From Symsagittifera roscoffensis (Eukaryota; Xenacoelomorpha; Acoela; Convolutidae): DNA of 64,000 nucleotides. The notes below the pieces were generated by a model. The model made no database searches. It was not told the DNA's origin and worked only from the letters and a program-made list of their open reading frames with translations. The stretch's first letter is position 1. Each line of letters begins with the position of its first letter. The stretch lies in assembly GCF_963678635.1 (NCBI RefSeq), contig NC_087065.1, positions 1,800,001-1,864,000 of the forward strand, written 5' to 3'. Of this stretch, positions 58,428 to 64,000 are shown piece by piece. A program made the position numbers and the translations under genes.

Positions 58428-61400
58428 TTATTATATTTTGTGAATTATTTCGTGATCTGTTTTGATAATTATTGTTTGGTCTGTTATAGTTTGATCTATT
58501 ATATGAGTTATTCCTTGATCGATTGTTCGGATAATTCTGGTTTCGGTTGTTTGAATAACTTCTATTCCGATTATTGGAGTAGTTTCTATTTCTATTGTAT
58601 GATGAGTTTCGTGATTGATTGTTTGGATAGTAATTATTTCTTGATTGGGAATTAGATCTAGAAACAAATTGTGTTGTATTTGAATTTGATTTGGAGTAGT
58701 TATTTCGACTATTTGGTCTATTGTAATGATTTTGTGACGAATTTTGTGTATTTCTTCGTTCTGGTGATCTTCCTCTATAACTTGAGTTATATGGTGATTG
58801 ATTTCTCGTGTAATTGGTATTGTTCGGAAGTGGTTTTCCTGAACTGTTGTTGCTGTATACATTTTTGTTCGGTAGATTTTGATCTTTCTTCATGTATTGA
58901 TAGAATGATTTATTTGGTTCTTTATATTTTTGAGGTTTGTTTTGATTGTCCTGTTGTTTTTGTCTACATTCGGAAATACTATGTCCGTATCGTCGGCAAT
59001 AATTACACCATTTTTTGAAAGATGGTTTGCCTTTAAAGTTTGGGTGTTTTTCATAAATATTGAGTATTTCAGTGATTTTTTCAACGAGGTCTGTATCTGA
59101 ATCCTGTATATTATTGATATTTGTGGTATTTGTTTCAATTCGATTAACATATTGTAATTTCAGATTCTCTGTTTCTTCAAGTTTCATTGTGATTTCCGCT
59201 TGCTCTAGCTTGTCTACTAGTTTTCGAAAATCTAAATCGGGCTCTCGAATTGAGGAGGGATGGGATGCTCTCTTTTTTATTGCTATTTTCCTTAATTGAG
59301 GTGTTAAGGTCATCATTAAGATTTCTGTCATTTTTGTGTTTTTATAATCGTGTTTATTTAATGAATATGCTTTTCGAACTAGTGTTTCGATGCGTACTGC
59401 TAATTGTTTGATGGTTTCATTTGGTAATCTGCGAATTTCATTACATAAAACTCTTTGTTGTTGTTTGTTTCTTTCGGAGTCAAACATTTTTGAAAATTCT
59501 TGTGTAAATCTCTTCCAATTTGATTTTATTTCTATAGGCAATACTGAAAACCATTTTTGGGCTGCGCCGTCTAGGGTTGTTTGTATCAACGCTGTGCGTC
59601 GATGTATCCAATTTTGATGTAGTGGCGTATTAATTGGTTCAGGTCCTATATTTAAAATTAAATTTGCTGTTACTGCATTTAAATAATCTTCTACAGAATA
59701 TTCAGGGTCTGTTCCTGTGAATACCATTAATGGTTTGTTTGATGTTATTGATGATCCACCCATAAGGTATGGATTCATTGTCATTTGTAGTGATTCTGCT
59801 GCATTTGGCATTTGTGAAAAATTAGAAAGTTGATTTTTTGTTATTTCGTGTTGTTGAAGATAATATGGAAGTGGTATTTCATTTTGCATTTGTGTTGGTT
59901 GATATGAGTGTGTAATCATTGGGTTTTGTGGCTGAATTGGTTGAAAAGATTGTGTATTAATTGGGTTTTGCATTTGTATTGGTTGTTGATTTTGTGTATC
60001 TATCTGGTGTGGAGAAAAATTTCTATGATGTGTATATGGTTTCTGCATTCCTTGTCCGTGATATTCTTGGGTATATGGTGCAAATATATCTGGTTGTAAA
60101 TGATCATCATCAGAGGATAGGTAATCCGTTTGATGAGGTGCTTGTTTTTTATTTTTATTCTGTTGAAAGAATGGGTAATTTTCACTATAATCCTGTGGAG
60201 GATGTGGATTAGCTTGAAAATTTACTGAATTGGTTGTTGCCATTGGATTATTCCAATATCGAGATCTGATTTGATTATTATTATTATTTCGTGGAGGATA
60301 GTTTGTTTTTGATGAATGTGTATAATTATAATTATGTTCCGCAAAATTGTTTCTTGTGAATGTTCTGCGTGTTTTCGACGGTATTGTCATGGGTCTATAT
60401 GTTTGGTAATCCATTTGTGAATATTTTGGAGCAACCGAAGGTTTAACGGTTGATTGTAAGGTTACCTGTGCTAGTGAAGTGTTTGTATTTCTTGGTGTTG
60501 TTAAATTTGGACGTATTGGTGAAATACTTTGTTGTGTAGTTGTTGTTGTTTGGACAATTTCTTCATTTATGAAGTGTGATGGTGTCTGAATATCTTGTTG
60601 AGTGAGATTTCTAGTTCCATTAAGGTTTTCATTGTGTATGACGGTCGAATTTAAACTGTTATTTCGAGTATCAGGTAAAAATGTATTGTAGTTGAATGGT
60701 GTTGCGTCAATGGTTAATGGTACTACTCTTACATAATCTCTTGTATAAGATATTGTACTTATTGCTTGGCTTGCAATTGATTGTGGGATATTTATAAATG
60801 CATAATGAGACCATTCGGGGTCCCAAACGTAGTCTGACTGTTCTGTGATGGCGGTATCATCGTTTGAATTTTGAGGTCTAAAATTTTTTCTTGCTTGTGA
60901 AATTAAATCTATATTATGTGTGAAATAATCTATTATAAACCATGCCAAAATTTTTTGTAAGTCATGTTTTGTATGTTGTGAAACATCATCTTTGGTGAAA
61001 TTTTCTTTAATTATATGTAGAAAAGTTGAAAATAGTGTGATTTTATGTCGTACCTTTATATGTTTGGATGTCTCTGTCGGTGAGACATTTGAGATTGGGA
61101 TTTCGTTTTCTAATATTGAGATATAACTATATATTATTGCAAAAACTTCATTAGTAAATATGGAATTTGCTCTTTGTGAGTTATGATATTGTATGCTTTT
61201 TATATATTCTGAGAATACTTTTGAAAATTCTAAATCAAGGTTGTTTGTTTGAATTACATATTTGCGGTGATTCGGGTTTGGTGAAGTGATTTCTATGGTG
61301 TAGATTCCGTAGTGTTGTGTCAAATTACATATATCTTTCAGATAATGATCAATAATTTGTCTTTTGATCTTTACATCGGGGAACTCTGCTGTACATGGGC

Positions 61401-61539
61401 TGATTCCGGGTTCAAATAAATTTAGTAGTAAATTCTTGCAAAGTATATGCTGTCCTCTATCAGTGGGTGCATCTACGAGGAAGGGGAAGATATCGTCATC
61501 ATCTGGACTATCTTCACTTGGAGTGTGTGTTTGGCTCAT
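58420..61539 (-). CDS. Gag polyprotein, 1039 codons, intact
   Basis: An acidic start (SEDSPDDDDIFPFLVDA) leads a ~500-residue N-terminal part that is long for a Gypsy Gag and has no recognised fold, ending in Gln/Asn/Pro-rich sequence. From about residue 605 comes a Retrotrans_gag-type capsid (MVFTGTDPEYSVEDYLNAV, then GAAQKWFSVLP, W-K-RFTQEF and LPNETIKQLAVRIE). A CCHC knuckle follows at C845, C848, H853, C858 (CNYCRRYGHSISEC). The C-terminal ~110 residues are Arg/Asn/Tyr/Ser-rich (repeated NRSRNNSYNRS-like units), probably RNA-binding. Start: the ATG at 61539 lies inside the end of ORF155. The stop is at 58420; pol continues one base ahead (+1) from a very short window around AAG-TTA-TAA. 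Gag would form the particle and package RNA. Confidence 0.95.
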   Translation of the reverse strand: MSQTHTPSEDSPDDDDIFPFLVDAPTDRGQHILCKNLLLNLFEPGISPCTAEFPDVKIKRQIIDHYLKDICNLTQHYGIYTIEITSPNPNHRKYVIQTNNLDLEFSKVFSEYIKSIQYHNSQRANSIFTNEVFAIIYSYISILENEIPISNVSPTETSKHIKVRHKITLFSTFLHIIKENFTKDDVSQHTKHDLQKILAWFIIDYFTHNIDLISQARKNFRPQNSNDDTAITEQSDYVWDPEWSHYAFINIPQSIASQAISTISYTRDYVRVVPLTIDATPFNYNTFLPDTRNNSLNSTVIHNENLNGTRNLTQQDIQTPSHFINEEIVQTTTTTQQSISPIRPNLTTPRNTNTSLAQVTLQSTVKPSVAPKYSQMDYQTYRPMTIPSKTRRTFTRNNFAEHNYNYTHSSKTNYPPRNNNNNQIRSRYWNNPMATTNSVNFQANPHPPQDYSENYPFFQQNKNKKQAPHQTDYLSSDDDHLQPDIFAPYTQEYHGQGMQKPYTHHRNFSPHQIDTQNQQPIQMQNPINTQSFQPIQPQNPMITHSYQPTQMQNEIPLPYYLQQHEITKNQLSNFSQMPNAAESLQMTMNPYLMGGSSITSNKPLMVFTGTDPEYSVEDYLNAVTANLILNIGPEPINTPLHQNWIHRRTALIQTTLDGAAQKWFSVLPIEIKSNWKRFTQEFSKMFDSERNKQQQRVLCNEIRRLPNETIKQLAVRIETLVRKAYSLNKHDYKNTKMTEILMMTLTPQLRKIAIKKRASHPSSIREPDLDFRKLVDKLEQAEITMKLEETENLKLQYVNRIETNTTNINNIQDSDTDLVEKITEILNIYEKHPNFKGKPSFKKWCNYCRRYGHSISECRQKQQDNQNKPQKYKEPNKSFYQYMKKDQNLPNKNVYSNNSSGKPLPNNTNYTRNQSPYNSSYRGRSPERRNTQNSSQNHYNRPNSRNNYSKSNSNTTQFVSRSNSQSRNNYYPNNQSRNSSYNRNRNYSNNRNRSYSNNRNQNYPNNRSRNNSYNRSNYNRPNNNYQNRSRNNSQNIIKL

Positions 61540-61981
61540 TTTTCCGTTTAATGACTGTTAATAGGTAATTATCGATGTGTCTAATTGGTTGATTCCAGTT
61601 ATATAAATGTACTGGTTTGTGTTTATATTGCTTTTTTATTCGTCTTTTTCCTCTTTTTGATGAATTTGATGTTGTTTCTGAGTCAGAAAAATATAATTGA
61701 TCGTGTATGGGGCAATTTTTATCTATAGATTCTTTTAATTTATAGAGTTCGTCTAAATTGCTGGCTTCTGATTCTGAAAATTCGTTTCTATTTTTGGAAA
61801 ATCTTTTTCGTGTTATTTGTCTTTGTTTCGTTATTATTTTTCTTTTTAGTGTTTGTCGTTTTGTTCTAATATATCCAACTGTTTGTGTGTGAGGTGTGAT
61901 TACAAGGTCGTATTTTTTGTTTTCTATTTCACAGTTGTGCAAAACGATTGTTTGTTTGTTTCCTAGATTTTTAAATGACAA
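61514..61981 (-). CDS. Basic 155-codon ORF preceding gag, right copy
   Basis: An intact frame in front of gag, overlapping it by 26 bp. Residues 1-40 look like a small folded strand pattern (TIVLHNCEIENKKYDLVITP). About 40-65 is very rich in Lys and Arg (TKRQTLKRKIITKQRQITRK), a possible nuclear or RNA-binding signal. An acidic Ser/Glu stretch follows, then another basic patch (SKRGKRRIKKQYKHKP) and a more hydrophobic end. It resembles no family that I know. An upstream ORF that overlaps gag is unusual for Gypsy elements. It may be a separate regulatory protein or lower initiation at gag. Confidence 0.7.
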   Translation of the reverse strand: MSFKNLGNKQTIVLHNCEIENKKYDLVITPHTQTVGYIRTKRQTLKRKIITKQRQITRKRFSKNRNEFSESEASNLDELYKLKESIDKNCPIHDQLYFSDSETTSNSSKRGKRRIKKQYKHKPVHLYNWNQPIRHIDNYLLTVIKRKNEPNTHSK

Positions 61982-63229
61982 AGGGTTTAGGATGACGGAT
62001 GCAAAAAGTTGTTAGATGATTTCTATTTTCTTAAATTGTTAGTCCTTACGATTTTTTGGTTAGCTTAACCTGGGTCTATTTGTTCAGGGTTGGAGAGAAA
62101 AGTAATTCGATTCCGAAGAATGATTGTTACTTTCTCGTGGCTAGTATAAGCTAAGGTGTTAACTTACTTAATCTTACTTAGGGGTAGTGATTGTGTTCAA
62201 GGGTTGGAGAATAGTAAATCGATCCACAAGGTTCAGGTATAATTAGAACGCGAGTAGTTCGTTAGATACTATTTTAAACTTACTAAGTCTATGATTTATC
62301 CTGGGTCTTGATAAGAGGAGGGTTCAAGTGAAGGATGAATAACCGAAGTTTTTCACTGTTTATCCTAATTTGAATGGTTAGTTTTGTTGAAAAATTTCTA
62401 TTAGTCTTGGGTTTTTTGAAAGGGTTGGATAGTGAATCGACGTTTGAGGTCGTTAGACACTAGCTAAGTGGGTGGGGGAGAAGAAATTTGTTCTTTTTGA
62501 TCCAAGGATAGTCCTTGATGATCAAGTGTAAATTTTAACTGAATAGAGAATGAATTAAGATCCAAGGATAAGCCTTGATGATCTGATTTGAAAATTAAGT
62601 GAATTTAAGTTTAAAATGGTTTAAATTTGTTTAAGGAAAAGATTTAGTGTTTTAATGATATTAGTGAGTTTATGATTGCTGTTATGTTTTAGGTGATGAA
62701 GCTGGGACAATTGGATAATTTATAATTACTAACAGTTTATTGTCATGCTACTAATTTTTGTTTTGAATTTCAATAAATATTTTCCAAATATGTTTTACAG
62801 AAGACTGCAGAATTTTAGGAGAACGATCTGAGATCTTTTTATCAATCGTTATTGTATATTAAAATTTTGTTTAGCGCCTGAAATGATCATGAAGATTGAC
62901 TTCAAGATTTAAGTTTGCAAATGAAAATCTAAATTCATTGCTAATAAGATTCTAAATATAAAAGTTTGTGTTGGCTTTTGCCGCACTATCATATAACTAT
63001 TTGGTAAGTTTCTATTTTGTCGTATGTCGTCTCTGGTTCGAGGTCTTCTTCCAATTCCGGGTAGTACTCTTATCGTTCGGAATATTGGCTTTGATCTATT
63101 GAGTCGTAGAGACATTTCGATTAAATTATCGTCGTGTAACATTTTAAAAAGGTTTTGTCTAATTTCTAATCTATTTTTGGTTAATTCTAAGCTATTAAGG
63201 TCTTGTTCGAGACTTATGGTCGCACCAGA
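61982..63229 (-). promoter_or_regulatory. 5' leader of the giant element
   Basis: About 1.25 kb of non-coding leader between ORF155 and the 5' LTR. It holds three related direct repeats with a GGGTTGGA core followed by GTRAATCGA (near 62090, 62200 and 62422), and a pair of GATCCAAGGATA...CCTTGATGATC repeats (near 62500 and 62557). Each of the latter can fold on itself (AAGGAT...TCCTTG). These are candidates for packaging or splicing signals; GTAAGT-type donors occur on the sense strand near 62165. No coding frame is convincing. Confidence 0.5.
63218..63227 (-). other. Primer-binding site candidate
   Basis: On the minus strand, two bases after the end of the 5' LTR, stands TGGTGCGACC, complementary to a tRNA 3' end ...GGTCGCACCA. 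TGG at this position is the usual start of an LTR-element primer-binding site. The tRNA species cannot be named from the sequence alone. Confidence 0.7.
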
Positions 63230-63639
63230 TGAGTTATAACCGAGGTGGTTAACTCATAGAGTAATTTCGGATAGGGTACACCGTCTGCTCGTCACGCTAT
63301 CTTATTTTCGGCCGGATAGATTCGTGCAACTTCTTAGTCTAATACCGATCCTAATCTTACTCTTATACTATCTAGTCTCAGGGTGTTTAACTAGTCTCTG
63401 CTAGGCTCAATAGATCTAGGGTATACTGGTTTATTGCGGCTGCTGAAGTCTTCTTGGAGAGTCAACTAATTTCTAAGTTAAATTCAAATCTCTCTGGTGC
63501 TGAAATTACAAGTAATTCCAGCACTTACAAATAAGTGGGTTGTTAGTTAGATGGATCATGATTGGTTAATATTAAATACTTTACAGTGGTAAAATATCTA
63601 ATTTATCCAATCATAAAATGTAGTTAAGATCAGGTTCCA
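63230..63639 (-). repeat. 5' LTR of the giant element
   Basis: 410 bp, pairs with 37748-38157. Sense-strand AATAAA lies at 63430-63435 and the hairpin at 63497-63524. The sequence outside (ATAC) repeats the left target duplication. Confidence 0.97.
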
Positions 63640-63643
63640 ATAC

Positions 63644-63768
63644 CAAGATAATTGTTGTGATAAACATACCTAACTGCTGTGATAAACTTATTAAATAGTT
63701 TCAGCTAATTGAGATGAAAATCCGGTCTGGTCAAGGTGTCTGGGGTAAGGTTTTCAGTAGCTGACTGT
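63644..63768. other. Right flank of the giant element
   Basis: Short non-coding stretch; GGTAAGGTTTTCAG at about 63745-63758 could be a splice acceptor for the frame that follows. Confidence 0.3.
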
Positions 63769-64000
63769 ATGTTTATCATTGGTGCCAGCTCACTAGACAA
63801 CGCTTCCAAAGCCCTACCCAGGAAGACTCAGAAAACGATCAGAAGATTCTGCTATTCCGTTCGAGGACTTAGTCTAAATCCGAGTACTGCAAATCCCCAT
63901 CAACATCTCGTTACATTCTTAGTTGAAACGGGCACGTCGGAAAAAAACTCAGCTGATTTTGTGGCACCACGTCATCAACAACAGCTTGAACGCCCACCGC
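63769..64000 (+). CDS. Partial ORF or exon running off the window, tyrosine-recombinase-like N-terminal pattern
   Basis: From an ATG at 63769 (or an acceptor about 10 bp upstream) the frame stays open for 77 codons to the edge of the window, in DNA noticeably richer in GC than its surroundings. A segment KALPRKTQKTIRRFCYSV, then NPSTANPHQHLVTFLVETG, recalls the N-terminal core-binding (SAM-like) domain of tyrosine recombinases such as those in DIRS or Crypton elements. The match is by general pattern only; no catalytic residues are in view. It could instead be an ordinary host exon. Confidence 0.35.
   Translation, partial: MFIIGASSLDNASKALPRKTQKTIRRFCYSVRGLSLNPSTANPHQHLVTFLVETGTSEKNSADFVAPRHQQQLERPP

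Larger units (their letters stand above)
55103..62103 (-). repeat. Tandem duplication unit, right copy
   Basis: It matches 48117-55106. Its outer edge joins the unique leader (GAGAAAAGT|AATTCG at 62103). Differences from the left copy are few and mostly single bases or short indels, indicating a recent duplication. Confidence 0.95.
37748..63639 (-). mobile_element. Giant (25.9 kb) env-bearing Ty3/Gypsy-type LTR retrotransposon with internal 7 kb tandem duplication
   Basis: Two 410 bp LTRs bound the element, with identical inner boundaries TGAG...TCCA and a 4 bp target duplication ATAC at 37744-37747 and 63640-63643. All large genes read on the minus strand in the order ORF155, gag, pol (PR-RT-RH-IN), two membrane ORFs, Pro-rich ORF, env-like ORF, 602-codon ORF. 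The segment from the leader edge to just after RNase H is present twice (48117-55106 and 55103-62103). I found one difference between the LTRs, so insertion is recent. Ty3/Gypsy assignment rests on RT and integrase motifs and on PR-RT-RH-IN order with a GPY domain. Without the duplication the element would still be ~18.9 kb, far larger than typical 5-10 kb members. Confidence 0.95.

Overview
The window is AT-rich animal-type nuclear DNA. It has spliced exons with GT/AG borders, a LINE, several LTR retrotransposons, foldback and MITE-like elements and long tandem satellites, and no prokaryotic signals. The species cannot be read from the sequence; an invertebrate metazoan is the best inference. 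Only four short stretches look like host genes: a possible two-exon mini-gene near 11.6-11.8 kb, a GC-rich terminal exon at 17.57-17.98 kb with a polyadenylation signal, a KH-domain exon on the minus strand at 29.8-31.0 kb carrying two frame breaks, and an open exon running off the right edge. Almost everything else is mobile or repetitive.

Layout. 1-3.2 kb is a tandem array with a 484 bp unit. 4.3-9.6 kb is a second array with a ~742 bp unit, a 430 bp short variant and a higher-order period of ~1.915 kb. 9.75-10.85 kb is a foldback-like DNA element, followed by a single copy of the 484 bp unit and a duplicated flank carrying a tRNA-like sequence. 12.5-17.46 kb is a decayed LINE (ORF1 with coiled coil; ORF2 with APE endonuclease and reverse transcriptase). 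The region between its ORFs holds four copies of a small hairpin whose stem pairs co-vary. 18-22.3 kb is intergenic with foldback palindromes and one MITE. 23.4-29.5 kb is a decayed minus-strand Ty3/Gypsy element with ~195 bp LTRs. 31-37 kb holds MITEs, a hairpin-rich repeat family and a 430 bp direct duplication.

37,748-63,639 is the highlight. It is a single LTR retrotransposon insertion of about 25.9 kb on the minus strand, flanked by 410 bp TG...CA LTRs that differ at one position in my reading and by a 4 bp target duplication (ATAC), so it is very young. In sense order (right to left) it carries: leader with primer-binding site, a basic 155-codon ORF overlapping gag, a 1039-codon gag with capsid and CCHC knuckle, pol (protease, RT, RNase H, integrase with HHCC, DDE and GPY), two tiny membrane ORFs joined by ATGA, a ~376-codon proline-rich ORF without any ATG, an envelope-like 730-codon ORF, an in-frame extension after the envelope stop, and a 602-codon ORF of unknown function. 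The block from the leader edge through RNase H is tandemly duplicated (~6.99 kb), so the ancestral element would be about 18.9 kb. Each copy of the duplicated block carries different disabling mutations, but frame changes at gag/pol and RNase H/integrase are identical in both, which suggests they are old or functional. The gene set (gag-pol plus an envelope with signal peptide and membrane anchor) is that of an endogenous-retrovirus-like Ty3/Gypsy lineage with unusual accessory genes.
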